From Galerina marginata (lineage: Eukaryota; Basidiomycota; Agaricomycetes; Agaricales; Galerinaceae), in NCBI GenBank assembly GCA_023014335.1, contig JAECYW010000006.1, forward strand, positions 992,001 to 1,056,000: a stretch of 64,000 nt of DNA, read 5' to 3'. Positions 1 to 11,765 of this stretch are shown here, piece after piece. The translations under genes were made by a program, and so were the position numbers. The notes below the pieces were generated by a model. It did not search any database, was not told where the DNA came from, and saw only the letters and a list, made by a program, of their open reading frames with translations. Numbering within the stretch: the stretch's first letter is position 1; each line of letters starts with the position of its first letter.

Positions 1-1731
1 CTACTGACTTGATGGCGATGTAGAGTTCAAGGAGTGTTTGATTATAGGAGAACCGTCAATGGGTAAGACGAAGATGTGTTCATTGGAGACCACCTTTTCC
101 AGGTTGGCGCAGGCTCTTCGTAAATCCGACAATGCCTCCTCTATTCTGCCCGCCAAGTTTTGTTGAAGTACCTTCAATTCGCGCAAATGCGGGAACATCA
201 GGCCGACCATAGTGAAGATATGGTCTGAGGTTTCCGAACCAGGAGTATTTTCAAGCACAACGTAGGTGACGAATTTGAAAGCAGGTACGGTCTTGTTCCG
301 TATGGCTTCCACGAGAAGCCTGTAATCCGTAGCCAGTGCACCAAAGGTTTGCCGGCCTGTTATGCAGACACAGAATTCGAGGTCGACGTTGATTCCTTTC
401 CGAGAACGAAGGCTTTCCACAAATGTGGAATGTTTCGATGTGCACGCATTGACATATTCATTGCTGTCAAAAATACGGGGTTCAAAATGTATCATCCACC
501 TTCGCAGGTTTGGCATGGCAGGTGATTTAAATGGTGAGAACCGAGATGACTGCAATAAAGAATTGACGATTATGAATGGTGCTACTAACTCTTCAAGTCT
601 AGGTAACCTCGGTACAACCAGGCGGGCCGCCTGGAGGCCTTCGGGTTCCCAGTCCTTCGGGACCCAAAAGCTGTGCGTAGACGGCACCTCTAAACGGGCT
701 AGGCGCGGGGTACGAGATAAAAATTCAAGCAGATCGCTGAACATCAACCCCCAGCAATCCAAAAAAGAGACCGCTGTAAGGCGACCTGACAACGCATCTG
801 CGATGCAAAGTAGCATTGCTTTCCACCTGTGGGATCCCATCGCAATAAACCCAAACGAAATGGAAGTGATGGTGGTGCAGTGACGGAGAAGTGATACTGT
901 CCAATTCAACTGAGGTGGGTCGAGGCATATGTCCGAATGGATGGCGAAGAAACGCAATTGGCATGTATTCAAAGCGACTGGGGAAGGCTGCATTTCGATC
1001 TTTCCAGAATATCCTGTTGATCCTGGACGACTGTATCTCCAGTTTGGACCTTGCAAACATGTAGAGGAGTCGTTGAAGCTAGAGCTGCGTCGCAAAGACT
1101 GCGCCAATAGCATAAATGGCTTGGCATAGTACTGCCTGTTTTTAATGCGGAAGTCGTATGCATCTCTCATCACGGTGCCGCAGACTGTAAGTCTAGTGCA
1201 TCCCTTTTCGATGACTCTATTCAGTAGGGTGGAAACTTGCGTGGTCCACGCTTGCAGTTTTTCATCCGAAATTTTGGACATGTTGTTGTGAGAGATTATT
1301 GCTCGAAATTCAATTTCGACCGTTACGACGGAATCTAGTCGATGGAGAACCCGCAAGAGCTGCGAAATTTTGTGTTCGCTAGCCGTCTGGAATTCATAGT
1401 TGGCTACTGGTAGCGAGCATTTCAGGTGGTCGATTGATGTTAAATTGGTCATGATAGCCAACACAGAAAGAACATCCAAGGCGGGGAAGTGGAGAGGGAG
1501 TAGCTTGGAATGGGAGATAGATTCGAGGTGTATCGTAGATTGTGTCTGGGGGTGTGAGTGGCCATGGATTCGGAGGTATGTGGGAAGCACAATGTCCTGG
1601 AGGCGGTGCGAAAGCGTGGCTAAGCAATAAAGGTCTGTAGGCGACAGCGAGTGTTTGTGGATGATCTCGAACAGAATATCGTCTGGAAGTTGGCATAGTC
1701 CGACTTTCTCGTATGGTGGGACAGCCGCCAT
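1..1731 (-). CDS. F-box domain protein, intronless
   Basis: This is a single uninterrupted reading frame of 576 codons that ends with a stop at the first three bases of the window. The N-terminus (residues about 13-50) carries an F-box-like segment that begins LPDDILFEIIHKHSLSP and continues into an LCYLATLS-type helix and a Leu/Val-rich end. The rest is rich in spaced leucines (for example LARLEVPSTHSF, LPRLEELVAPF, FPHLRELKVLQ), which suggests a degenerate leucine-rich repeat fold. Proteins of this type are substrate adaptors of SCF ubiquitin ligases, and mushroom genomes carry large families of them. It is divergent from another F-box gene 351 bp away. The substrate cannot be predicted. 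The F-box call is good and the LRR call is inferred from spacing only. Confidence 0.75.
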   Translation of the reverse strand: MAAVPPYEKVGLCQLPDDILFEIIHKHSLSPTDLYCLATLSHRLQDIVLPTYLRIHGHSHPQTQSTIHLESISHSKLLPLHFPALDVLSVLAIMTNLTSIDHLKCSLPVANYEFQTASEHKISQLLRVLHRLDSVVTVEIEFRAIISHNNMSKISDEKLQAWTTQVSTLLNRVIEKGCTRLTVCGTVMRDAYDFRIKNRQYYAKPFMLLAQSLRRSSSFNDSSTCLQGPNWRYSRPGSTGYSGKIEMQPSPVALNTCQLRFFAIHSDICLDPPQLNWTVSLLRHCTTITSISFGFIAMGSHRWKAMLLCIADALSGRLTAVSFLDCWGLMFSDLLEFLSRTPRLARLEVPSTHSFWVPKDWEPEGLQAARLVVPRLPRLEELVAPFIIVNSLLQSSRFSPFKSPAMPNLRRWMIHFEPRIFDSNEYVNACTSKHSTFVESLRSRKGINVDLEFCVCITGRQTFGALATDYRLLVEAIRNKTVPAFKFVTYVVLENTPGSETSDHIFTMVGLMFPHLRELKVLQQNLAGRIEEALSDLRRACANLEKVVSNEHIFVLPIDGSPIIKHSLNSTSPSSQ

Positions 1732-2082
1732 TCGAAGCAGGGTGAGCCACTACGGCCAAGTACGATGGAGTTCGTTCAGAACGAACGAATGCCAAAAATA
1801 TCACCAAATTAGTGGCGGTTGCCAGGAACAATTCAATAACAGCCGGTACCGATGTAGCAGACCCTCTCGATACTTTCACAATGCTGCCATCATCATGTCC
1901 TGACATTTCAGGATGGCCTTTGACTCAGAAATCGGCTGCACCGGTTGCGCACGACTCAAACGATTGAGGGTCGTCGGCTGCTTCGTCTTGGCCATTTATT
2001 TAAATTGAAGCGGGGTCAACGACTTGCCGAAAATCGAGGGCATCCTCAATAGTGCTCAGAAACCACCCAACTTTCCTCCACG
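1732..2082. promoter_or_regulatory. Shared divergent promoter region
   Basis: These 351 bp separate the starts of two divergently transcribed F-box genes and must hold both promoters. An AT-rich TATTTAAAT stretch lies near 1996. No other site is recognised. Confidence 0.4.
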
Positions 2083-3511
2083 ATGGTCGACATTCACGAC
2101 ATCCCGCCGGAAATTTTAGCGACAGCCTTCGAATTGGGCATCTACTCTGAAGGCATCAGCTTCCTCCGTCCCCTTGCCAAAGTTTGCCAGAGCTGGCGCG
2201 AAATTATCGACCATACTCCACGTCTCTGGGGCATAATCCTCATTCGAAAACGCACATCCTCGAAAGCCTTAGAAAGGCAAATCGCAAAAGCCAAGGCGTC
2301 GCCTTTGTCAATCACGATATCTCCGGGCACATCAGTCGGGAGGTACAAGAACGCCATTACCCAGTTGACAAAGTTGAGCAGCAATTGGGTCATCGCTGAC
2401 ATCGGAACCCAATTTATTTCACCCTGTCGTTGGGTAGATTTACACCACTCCTTGGAGGAACTTTCGCTCTCCAGAGACGCCCCCGCCTATGACGATCCTG
2501 GCCCATTTTTCGAGGGTGTAGACACACTTACCAAGCGTGAAACAAAATTGCGCTCCTTCACCGCGACCGGACTTTCCAGGTCGTGGGTCCTCGGATTTCT
2601 GGGACCCAGCATCCGGCACTTTGGCCTCATTCGTGGCCTCAACAATGTCATCGAACCAGGAAGTTATATGGCTGTCCGTAATCGCGTCAGAATATCCGAT
2701 ACATGGGATTATTTGGCTCGAGTGCCAGAAGCAACATCTATTGAGCTGAAGGACCTCAGACACACCCATCCCCACTCCCTTACACCTCCCCTTGTTCACT
2801 TGCTCAAACTCCGAAATCTCAAGGCAACGAGCGTTCTCCACTTATCCTCAGTCCTTGCATCAGTAGCCGCGCCTTCTCTCCAGACGTTGTCTGTTAACCA
2901 AAATCCTCCCAATATCGAGCAGGCATGGTCTTGGAATAATGCCCAACGCTACAGTCTGCCGATGGCGCCTCTTTTCACGCAGTGGAGCGCTCCCGGTTTT
3001 GTACCAACTCACCTCCACACTCTAGAGCTCCTCAACTGCCTCGAAGTTGGTGACGTGCCGTACTTCATCCGTTGGCTGGAGCGACTACCAAATCTCGTAC
3101 GCTTATTTGTCGAGGACGAAGCTGATACTTTTGGACGGGCGGCCAACAATGGGGAAGCCAACTTTTATAATGCCCTTGCTTCCCCACTTACTAGTGACGA
3201 TGGACATAGTACTTCCTGGCTCTGCCCGTCTTTAATGATCCTATATTTAATTGCCGACCACGAAATTGGTGACCTTATAGCCATCGCTCGTGCCAGAGGC
3301 GGCATTATCCCCACGGCTTACGATATCCCTCCTCCCAACCGCCTTCGCCGCCTCGAGGCCCACCTTTGCGCTACCTCTGAAGCGGACGACGTTGATTACC
3401 TTCGTTCTGTCATAGATAACGCGTACTGTATTTGCACCAATTGCGGGCTCAATGGTGCGTTACTATTCTGTTTTCTCGCTCCTTGTACTGACGATCTTAT
3501 ATCCAGTGTAA
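2083..3511 (+). CDS. F-box-like domain protein
   Basis: The frame opens with MVDIHDIPPEILATAFELG, followed by FLRPLAKVCQSWREIIDHTPRLWGII. This is the usual F-box-like pattern of Agaricomycete proteins: a P-P-E-I-L start, V-C-x-x-W-R in the middle and P-x-L-W at the end. The remainder has regularly spaced leucines (LHTLELLNCLE, LPNLVRLFVED) like an LRR or its remnant. A short intron is likely at 3455-3506 (GTGCGT to ATCCAG), after which a Val codon and TAA follow, giving 458 residues. Without splicing the frame runs to 3516 and 477 residues. It is probably an SCF substrate adaptor of unknown target. It is not a close copy of the neighbouring F-box protein by eye, so a recent local duplication is not obvious. 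Confidence 0.75.
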
Positions 3512-3888
3512 AATAAGTACCACCGTTGTCCACGTATCAAGGTAGTCTGTATCAGGTTGACCGAGAAAGAGGCAAGTCCTCCAAGGTCGTGTTGATAGCA
3601 CCTTGAGGATGATGTTGTAATGATGATGATGACTTGTAATTTCATAGTCTTATCATTGTGGTTAATTCGTTAAATTCAATGGCCGTATTTCCGACTTCCG
3701 TCTCAATTTCAAACACCTGATTCGAGGGATTGTCTGATTTTATTGCTCAAGTCACGCAGGGCTTCTGATAGAAAAATCTTTGATTCAAAACCGTAATAGG
3801 TTTTATCATAGTGATATAAAGCGACTTTAAATTGAACTCATCGTAAAGAAAAACTGGCCGCTTTTTGGGTTTGGTGGAACCGCTCCAA
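3512..3888. other. Intergenic, convergent 3' regions
   Basis: These 377 bp separate the 3' ends of the second F-box gene and the FAD oxidoreductase gene. The stretch is AT-rich. I see no gene or structured element in it. Confidence 0.5.
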
Positions 3889-5802
3889 TCAAGGGATCAT
3901 GTCCTCATCCTTCTCGACTTTGATTCCAAAATACGGCCAAATGGAAGCGGCCTGTAAATCCGGGACCTCGTCGTGCTTCACGTCGATGGTGGGTCCCATT
4001 TGGTAAACAGCTTTCTTCTAAAAGTTGGCCTGACGTTAATCGGGCAATGGGGAATGGAGACATGAGCGACTTACAAGACCGAGAGAAACCTTGATAGCGG
4101 GAGGACCGGGGTTATACTGCTCCAATGGCTCAGGAGCAACGTCAGCTCGTTCCGATTCAGAAGAGGATTCGGCTGCCTTGTTCTTCACAAGGCGAATGAT
4201 GTTTCTTGCGGCGACCTCGCCCTGTAGTCGTATAGATATATCTCACTTCAAAATTTCGAAAAAATCGCTTACCTGGGCGTAGGCGTTATGTCCAGCGGGG
4301 ATGGCCCCGAACGCGTCAGCCGCGTCGCCGATGGCAAAAATGTGGGGGTACGACGTGGTTGCCTTAGATCCCCGAGTGACACCGTCTTCGCTGACAGAAA
4401 GCTTTTCGAGCGCGTCCATGAGAAGGTGAGACGCCGATGCTACCTCCGATAGTGATTGCAGCTGCAGTGTCCTCAGAACCCGGGCTAAACCAGTGTCCTT
4501 GTTCACGGTCGCCGGATCCATGGTGTTCAGTAGACCCGTGTTAGGTGCTTGGCCCGTGCAAAGTAGCTAGAAGAGTTGCAGATCAATAAATCACGTTGGG
4601 ACATGTAGTGAACGGAAAATATACGCACGAACAGATCGGCTTCGATTTCTCGGCCAGTAACAGTTCGGACTACTTTCTTACCGAGCTGATTGATTTTGGT
4701 CGAACCGTTTTTAACCGAATCGAGGTCGAGACGTTCTCCGAGAATGAGCTCGATATCTAAATTGACACAGCTCTTCTCGACTATTGAAAACAGCTTTTCC
4801 AGAAAGTGTTCCTTTGATTCAAGTCCAAGACTTACTTTCTTCGTGCATCTTCTCGTCAAACCGGGGTAGAAGGCGACGGCGTGAGTGCAGTAGTGTGACT
4901 TTCTTGGTAGGGTATACAGACTTGATATCTGTCGCGAATTCTAGTATCCAAAAATTCATCTTCAGGTTTCATTTTATTATTTAAGAGCACAGAATGCTTA
5001 CGGATTCCAAGGGCTCCTCCGCCCACGACGAGGACGGCCTGAGCCTGCTCGATGATCTTCTGCTTTTCCTTAAACCATTCACAAGCCTCGATCTTGGAGC
5101 CTGTAAAGAGAGCTGTGTCGCCAATGACTTCGTTCGTGGCACCTTTCGTGGTCCCCCAGAGATTAAGTGGAGGGGGAAGGTGAGCGCCAAGGGCATAAAT
5201 TGCGTAGTCAAAGGCAATGGTAGTTGTAGGGATACCTAATTCGGGAAAGGATCGGGAAATAGTAATGCTAGTTGGTTTGATAGAGTTGACCTGAGCTTGC
5301 AGGTGGATATGTCTAGGTTTGGGCGGATCGACGAGAAAAACGTTGGTATAAGGAATAACTGACAAAGTGGTTCAGTCAGACCGGTAATTAACAGGTTAAG
5401 TTGTGGTAGCTCACAGGCTTTATATTCATGGCCAGGTAGCACCGCAAATCGAGGCATCACGTAGACGTCTATATTTCAGTGAGAAATCTTTCGCGTCTGG
5501 CTTCGTGACGAAAACATACGGTTAGCATGTCTACCCACGTTACCACGTTAGGTATTAGCAGAAGGACTACATGTTTATAGGCGAAGAAGATACGCACGAG
5601 TTTCTATCGATAAGAATAACTTTCCAGTCCTCTGGTAAACCTGCTGCTAAAATCTGTGCAGCCCGTGCCCCTAATGGCAGAAGTGGAATCCAAATTTAGC
5701 ACGCGCCTGCTTAAAGAGTAAAAGGCATTACTGACCTCCATATGCCGCACCAAGAACTATAACGGTTTTCGTATTTTCATTTGGCGCAGTACCCCCTCCC
5801 AT
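3889..5802 (-). CDS. AIF-like FAD-dependent NAD(P)H oxidoreductase
   Basis: The multi-exon gene starts at ATG 5802 (MGGGTAPNENTKTVIVLG) and ends at TGA 3889-3891. Exons joined at GT-AG sites give an N-terminal FAD-binding fold (TVIVLGAAYGG, then WKVILIDRNS). A second Rossmann motif VLVVGGGALGI follows in the middle for NAD(P)H. Next comes the family block DIKSVYPTKKVTLLHSR-RLLPRFDEKMHEE, read across an intron near 4.93 kb, then LLCTGQAPNTGLL and the C-terminal FAD motif FAIGDAADAFGAIPAGHNAYAQ. This is the layout of AIF/AMID/FSP1-type flavoproteins, class II pyridine nucleotide-disulphide oxidoreductases. No redox CxxxxC pair is seen near the first motif, as expected for this group. Substrate is unknown; roles in quinone reduction or cell-death signalling are only family knowledge. 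There is no mitochondrial presequence in this start. Confidence 0.88.
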
Positions 5803-6131
5803 TATATATTTCAGACAGACGAAGGTAGGGATGTTTGGGTTAGTGAAGGTCACGCAAGTGGTGAGGGGAAGAAGAAGGGATCGAGGCCGAAATTTTATCA
5901 GATAAGAAAGATTAAAGTCACGTGAAAATGATTATATAATGCGATAGATTAGTTGGACACTGTTGGGCAAGTTCCAGCGAGAGGATAATGAGGATAATTA
6001 GTTATCCCCTCTATCTTGCAACGGTATGTGTAAGTGAAGCTGATGGAATTTTGTCACCAAAACTTGCGAAGGTTGAACGGGATTTTTAATACGCACCGAA
6101 TGACCAGGAAGTTTCAATACAACTTGAACCA
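5803..6131. promoter_or_regulatory. Upstream region of the FAD oxidoreductase gene
   Basis: This 329-bp AT-rich spacer lies between the oxidoreductase start and the 3' end of the BTB gene on the same strand. On the minus strand a TATATAAT-like stretch occurs just before the start codon and another near 5935. No gene is seen. Confidence 0.3.
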
Positions 6132-7234
6132 TCAAATTTCGAAGTCCTTCAGATCACCCCATCCAGGTAGTCCAAAAACACTGGGAAGAGCCTCCCATAT
6201 TACTTCACGTCCTTCCTGGTGAGTACGTTGTGCGGCATTTTGGCACATCGCACAAAGGGCGCTAGTCTCTGTTACCCTTTCATCCCAGATGTCCAACGCG
6301 CAAGCAGTGATTTGGTACAGGGAACGTATGGATTCTTCGAGGATGGTAACCCTGGCTTTCTCGCAATCTACCGGCGAAAAGCATGTTGCAGAAGGGATTA
6401 ATTCATTGTTCATGATCCAAACAAAAGGCTCGTCCAGAATCGCGCGAATCAGGGCATCCCTACCACGCAGGAGAATATAACGAGTGGAAGAGGATAGTTC
6501 AGCGAGAGTGCCATCTGGTCGTTTGCAACCGTTGAAGATGGCGTCCTGGTAGGTCAATATCAAATCGCGGTTGCCGCGAAAGAATGAACAGTGCAACGCA
6601 CCAGGGTCTGGTCCCGGAGACAAAGGTGATAGGCCATCGGGAGGATTGATCGAATTCCCAGTTCTTCCGCAATGTTGACGAGATCAAATTCGATGCCAGC
6701 TGTAAAGTACTCGCCCTGGACTTCTGGTTCAACTTGGAATAGTGCATCCCAATCAGAGAGTTTACTGGGGAGTTCCAATTTGATCCGTGCCAGAGCATGA
6801 TCCCGCAATTCCTCAAACTCGTACTTGTTTCCCAAGCGAAGCATCGCAATCAACAACTTGAGAGGATAAGATTTGACCGAATTGTAGAGTCTGAGGTGAG
6901 AAACATGAGAGCCACTTCAAGAAAAGCACCAGACACCCATAACTGACTGAGGCCCAGAATATATCGCGGTTAACAGGCTTTCCCAATCCTCAGCGGAATC
7001 GGACATTCGCACAACAAGACAGCCTTCCACCAATAGTTCACCCTCCGGTTGAGGAACGGTGAACAGATCCTTGAAAAACCTTGAATACTTGGACAGCACG
7101 CTCCGATGGACCCGAAATTGAGTTTTCTCTGCTTCAAGTACGATACTCCCGTCATCGTACCAAATAGAGGAGCGTATTGCAGGTTCTTCTGGATCTTCAT
7201 TAGCTTCTGTTCGCTTTCGTTTCGCGGGGGGCAT
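6132..7234 (-). CDS. BTB/POZ domain protein
   Basis: Three exons are proposed: 7234-6948, 6890-6602 and 6545-6132, totalling 990 nt and 329 residues. The N-terminus is basic (MPPAKRKRTEANEDPEEP). A BTB/POZ core follows: SSIWYDDGSIVLEAEKTQFRVHRSVLSKYSRFF with FKDLFTVPQP, then LLTAIYSGPQ and, after an intron, YPLKLLIAMLRLGNKYEF and ELRDHALARI. The second intron is 56 nt with GTGCGT, a TTGAC branch site and TACCAG. It removes what would otherwise look like a frameshift and joins RDQTL to DAIFNGCKRPDGT. The C-terminus (LCAMCQNAAQRTHQEGREVIWEAL and ending PGWGDLKDFEI) matches the form of the large mushroom BTB family of unknown role. An alternative start lies two codons upstream (7240). BTB domains dimerise and often link to CUL3 ligases; that role here is inference. 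Confidence 0.82.
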
Positions 7235-8711
7235 AATCAAGATCTACTTTGTCATAAGGAAGAACACAAGGTTTGTTACTTTGTCTTTCGTCCTTTTTTG
7301 TTTTGACAATGTCCCGATTAGGCACTTCACCAAATTCACAAGGATTCGCTGCGCCTCTGCTGACAACCACATACCACCAGAACTTCCACTGCTGAAGATC
7401 TCTCGGTAGCCTACCTGTCCTCTGATTAAACAGCATGGTCAGACCTGGTCCTATGATTCACTTTGTTCCTGTGCACATTCGAATCAGGCTCAAAGGACAA
7501 ATTTCAAGCCCGTTGGAAATACAAACTATCACAATGCTGGTCCCCTAACTTTTTGGCCAACGCATCATGTTGTCGCTCCTAACTGATGAATCTCTTCCTC
7601 TTGTGGACTTGACCACTGCCACGACTGAGCATAATCTCTGGGTTATCATCGATTGGCCAAGCGGTCCCGACTTCCAGAAACGTCAGAATCTCTGCAAATA
7701 AATCCTATCTCAGGCTCCTTTATGCAATTGACCAGGGATCACTACATGGATAGGACTTGAGCCTTGTGGACAGGCGTTGGTGATAGCTGCCCGGAGAGGC
7801 TTGAAAACAGGTTGTCTGGTCAAAGGAGCGTTTAGGCGCTTGGAACTGGAATTTCATAAAGCGCACGGTCGATGGAACTGTTCTTTAGATCTCGGAGCTA
7901 ATGGGCTTGAGCTTCGTGAATCGTCACTGCATCGTCATGTATCGGAAGTCGTAAAAATATCCAAGATCTACTATCCAATTTTAGTTTTAGGAGACCGGCC
8001 CTCTTTCGTTCTCTAGATTCGGAGCGCCGTTCAGTATAGAGGAGATCACTGGTCTTGAGGTCGAGGAAATTACCCTTTCAAGATGAACTTTGGTAGCACA
8101 ATGTCAAGGAGGTGCCATTTGAATAAAACTCTCCTTTCAATCGCGGTGATAAGATGCTGATGGTTCTCCTTGGTGATATGCAGGGTGAAAAACCAGGCAA
8201 ACCAAATTGCGAAATCAAAGGTCCACGACTGATCATGAGCTCACTGTGGTTTGACAGTTACCTCCCTAGACGTCTCATCTCGGACTTCATTTACTTTCTT
8301 TTAGCAATCACCAATGTGTGCAGATGGGAGTTGCTGTCATTACATCGCAGTTCCCAGCAACGCTCAACTTTTTACCAGCATGGTCTGTCTGTTCGAATCA
8401 GTCCGGAGCTGGGTCCCTGGTATGGGCTGTATTTCAATAGTAAAATTGGTAGATGTACACTACGTGGTAGATAGTTGTTCAGATCGAGTAGGATACGTTA
8501 GAGTTAAGCAAGATTAGAGTTGTACGATAGTCATAGCCATACGAAGTCGTTCATTATGGATAATGTAACAATTGGGTGGGAGAGTGGCAGCCGAAAGTGA
8601 ATGCAACGAAAGCAAGAGGAAAGAAGTGCGGATGACTACTGACGCCACGGGACAGAACGAGATACAAAAACCAGTGGCACCCCCGTAGGTGCCTTACCGT
8701 TAAGACATGCC
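7235..8711. other. 1.5-kb region without a supported gene
   Basis: The region separates the BTB start from the 3' end of the G-alpha-like gene. Only short frames are present. One of 79 codons on the plus strand at 7777-8016 and one of 106 codons at 8154-8474 have no motif I recognise and no convincing splice partners. A decayed gene or transposon cannot be excluded. Confidence 0.35.
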
Positions 8712-8724
8712 CTACAGCATGTCT
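8676..8724 (-). other. Two adjacent hairpins overlapping a stop codon
   Basis: Two perfect stem-loops with 6-nt loops stand side by side. The first has a 6-bp stem GGCACC/GGTGCC (8676-8681 with 8688-8693). The second has an 8-bp stem AGACATGC/GCATGTCT (8703-8710 with 8717-8724). The loop of the second contains the TAG stop codon of the G-alpha-like gene on the minus strand, so both would lie at the coding end and start of the 3' UTR of that mRNA. Confidence 0.4.
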
Positions 8725-10869
8725 CCTTCGCGCAGGTGTTGCCGCAAGATTGCTTCACGTACTCCAGTCAGAAGTACTGACATGGCTCGTATATCCTAAC
8801 GCAAAGATATGAATATATTGACAGATATAGAAACCTGGATAACGAGCTCACAATGGCCGATGTTTCGTAGCACAGAAAGGGCCGCGACTCTGGCGAGAAC
8901 TTTTTCTGGAAGAAGCCCCACGCATGAGCGATGGACGTCGATTAGAAAGAAGACGACGTACATGATATATCTTGAATCTATCCTTAAAGTCTATGTAAAA
9001 AATTCATGTCGTTCATAACTGTTCCATGAAGAGTCAGATTGCGCACGAAACTCACATTTAGTGACACTAGGAACGTCATTAGGAAGGTCGCCATAAGTTG
9101 GGACGTATCTCTTGACTTGCACGCCGGATGCCAGGACCGATGTCAGCACATCTTTCTGTAAGTGCGTCGATTAAGGGTTATGTCCGCGGAAGACACTGAC
9201 AATTCTTACTTTGTTAAAAAACAGAATAAGATTAGCGTTCGCAAGCAGCTTATTGCTGCAAATATCTTTCCATAGATGCAGACTGTCCTCCTAATAAGAT
9301 GTTAGTCACAGGAAAACGTTCAACACGATGTTTCTTACAAGCCTGTTGACTCGACGATCTTCGTCGAGCGTTTGATTGAAAGCCAGAGGCGCGAGAAATA
9401 GAATGGCTTGCACTATCTTGACGGTAAGGACGAGAATAACATCGGATATCATATCAAACTTACCGTCGTCAAAGAAGGGGGCCCACGAAGCACGCTGATG
9501 TGGCGTTAGAGACGACAATCGTCTAAGAATATTTTGGACCCACCTGACTCCGAGCTCCTCCAACATCCGCAATGTAAAAGTCCGGGTTTATCCCAGGACC
9601 CGCTGCTGTTACGTTGAGATAACGACTAGAAGAACGAAACAAAGCATACCTTTTTCCACCACGAAATGGTGTTCCTCCACTCCCATGGTACGGATCCGTG
9701 CTCTAATGATATCGTCTTCATTGCTGGATGAGAAACTGCGGGGAACGACGAAAGGAAAACACATACGGTCTGTTGGGATGTAATCGGGTGTAGCGATTCT
9801 CGCAAAGTCATCCATGAAGCTAAGGGAGATTTCAGATGTCGTAGAGATAGCTAAGTCGGCAAGTGCTTACAAACCAGGTTGTTCTCGAAGCTGAGGACGC
9901 CTTCTCCTCAAGATATCCTGGGTTTCGGAGTTCTTCCATAACGCGATAATATCGTCACGTTGAGCAACTAGAATGGACGAGGGGTCGTTCTCCTGGCCGA
10001 GTGAGGTTTGAGATCGTCGACCAGACAATTTGGTCGAAGGGCCTTGTGGGAAAGGGTTGCGTTTGGAACGTAGCAGCGTCTTCCAACCTTCCCCAGCGCG
10101 TACAGTCATATCCCTCGAATCCGAACAGTCAGGTGCTAGAATTTTCAAGAGATTCGTTTCAATGAAGAAAAGAGGCGAAAGACCGAGTCGCATTCGTCTC
10201 AAAGATCTTTGAGGAGACTGTGGTGATGGGTCTATCGAGGTGTTTGGAAACCCATCAGTAGGTTCATACTCTTCTTGCAACGCGTCAAGTATGGTTTTTA
10301 TTGAACTAGGATAGAATTAGTCGGAGGCCGTCAACGTGAAGTAAAATATGGTACCCAATAATATTGAGCTGGACTACAATTTTCCAGATGGGTCGCTCGC
10401 TTTCAAAGTGCTTAGGGGCGAAAGCAAGTTGGAAGTCTTTGTACCGGTACCGGTCAGTCAAGGCAAGGCTCAGATAGAAATTTAAACATACTCTTCAAAA
10501 CAGAACTCTAAGAATGGGCCAAAAATAGTAAGATGAGATTTCTTTATAACAAAAAATGCGACAAACCTTTCCAGACTCTGACTGGCCTATACGATGATTT
10601 TAGGTCAATAGGTTTTCCCAAAAAGACGGAGTGATTGACGCACCAAGCAAAAGAATCTTGACTCCTTTCCTCCGCCTTTCTATTTCTCTCTTGCCCTCTT
10701 GTAACATCAGATCTATCCCTTTGGATCTATTTGCCGCTTCTTGCATTTGTTGAACTCGTATTTGCGCCTCCTCTTCCGTTTCCGAAGCTGTTTGCCCGGA
10801 CCATCTTGGAACTTGATATGGGTTGGGTGGTAGGGTGAAATTCGGTTTGCTTTTGTCCTTGGACTTCAT
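8712..10869 (-). CDS. Heterotrimeric G-protein alpha-like subunit, expanded fungal type
   Basis: Spliced exons give a G-alpha fold. Reading order: KILLLGQSESGKSSVLK (P-loop, with GQSESGKSS in place of canonical GAGESGKST), FQLAFAPKHFESERPIW, VQLNIIGSIKTILDAL, a long helical insert, DYIPTD followed by RARIRTMGVEEH (switch I with the Arg-Thr-x-Gly), DFYIADVGGARSQ (DxxGG, switch II), AIIFLAPLAFNQTLDEDRRVNR, LILFFNK plus KDVLTS (NKxD), and C-terminal DIRAMSVLLTGVREAIL. The P-loop is split over three exons, two of them only 20 and 16 nt. The chosen start (10869, MKSKDKSKPNF) is the first ATG in frame; the frame stays open upstream without one. There is no MGxxxS myristoylation start. This fits the divergent G-alpha-like family expanded in Agaricomycetes, probably a GTP-binding signalling protein. 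Coupling to a pheromone receptor is not implied. Confidence 0.85.
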
Positions 10870-11765
10870 GAGTATAGGAAGTTGGGGAGCGGTCGAGTGG
10901 ATTCGACGCGTAGGAAGAGGTGGCGGGCGATCGGTGAAAATGGGAGGCGGAGGCGGAAGCACTGGGTTAAACGTTGATGTATATGTACATGGATCTAAAT
11001 GGGAAAAATCCCGCCGGTTGCGATGGGGAAATTCATGAAAAAGTTATAAACGCCGGCTCGATCCCGGCCCCACATATTCGGTTGATGTCGGCCTTTTTTG
11101 GAAGAAACACCTGTCCACATGTTCAATTTCCGTTCAAATTTTAAATGCATTCCTGACATCAACGCGCATGGCCTGTCAGCTCGGTCTTCGGGAAAGGACC
11201 AATCCTTACACATCGGGCCTTCCTTTTCCGGATTTATAACCGAAAAATTCCTTTCAAAGGCTTTCATTTTTCAAGTCTGCCCCGGTCTTGTCATAAATCG
11301 GAGGACCCAGTAAATAATCGTTGTGCCTGGAATCAAGATGGACGAAATTCACCAAAACTTTCCAAAAATCATGGACATGAGCTATTGACTGACGCAACTG
11401 AGTAAAAAGGTGGGGCAAATTCGTCTGGATAGTATGGAGCTCTGACTTTAACTTTATTGGGGACCAACGAATTTTAAGCCCTTATTGCACTTGTTCAATC
11501 GGCGCCATTAGTCGGATAGGATAGACGATGAGTAAGAGATGGCTCCAATAATAGGTAGGAGCGAGTGATCCAAAAAGGTCGGATAAAGTTATAGAGTCGA
11601 GTTGAGTAGCCTGGCCCTAATAGTAATACCACATGCTTATCACCGCAGAAAGTGCCGCCTAAATTTTTCCACCAAAATCGAGTAGATGCATTAGGTAATG
11701 GCGCAGTGACTCACAGGTGAAATAGGATTTGATTAATTGAGAGAAAACCTGAATTGATCCGCAAC
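10870..11765. other. Intergenic, no supported gene
   Basis: About 0.9 kb lies between the G-alpha-like start and the 3' end of the formamidase-family gene. A 90-codon frame on the minus strand (10995-11267) has no recognisable motif. I see nothing else. Confidence 0.4.

Noticed and set aside
3455..3516. Extra 19-residue C-terminus of the second F-box protein
   Set aside because: GTGCGT to ATCCAG is a good 52-nt intron and gives a stop three bases into the next exon, so the extension is probably intronic.
6546..6623. Apparent +1 frameshift in the BTB gene
   Set aside because: A 56-nt intron with GTGCGT, a TTGAC branch site and TACCAG restores the frame and the family pattern, so the gene is not broken.
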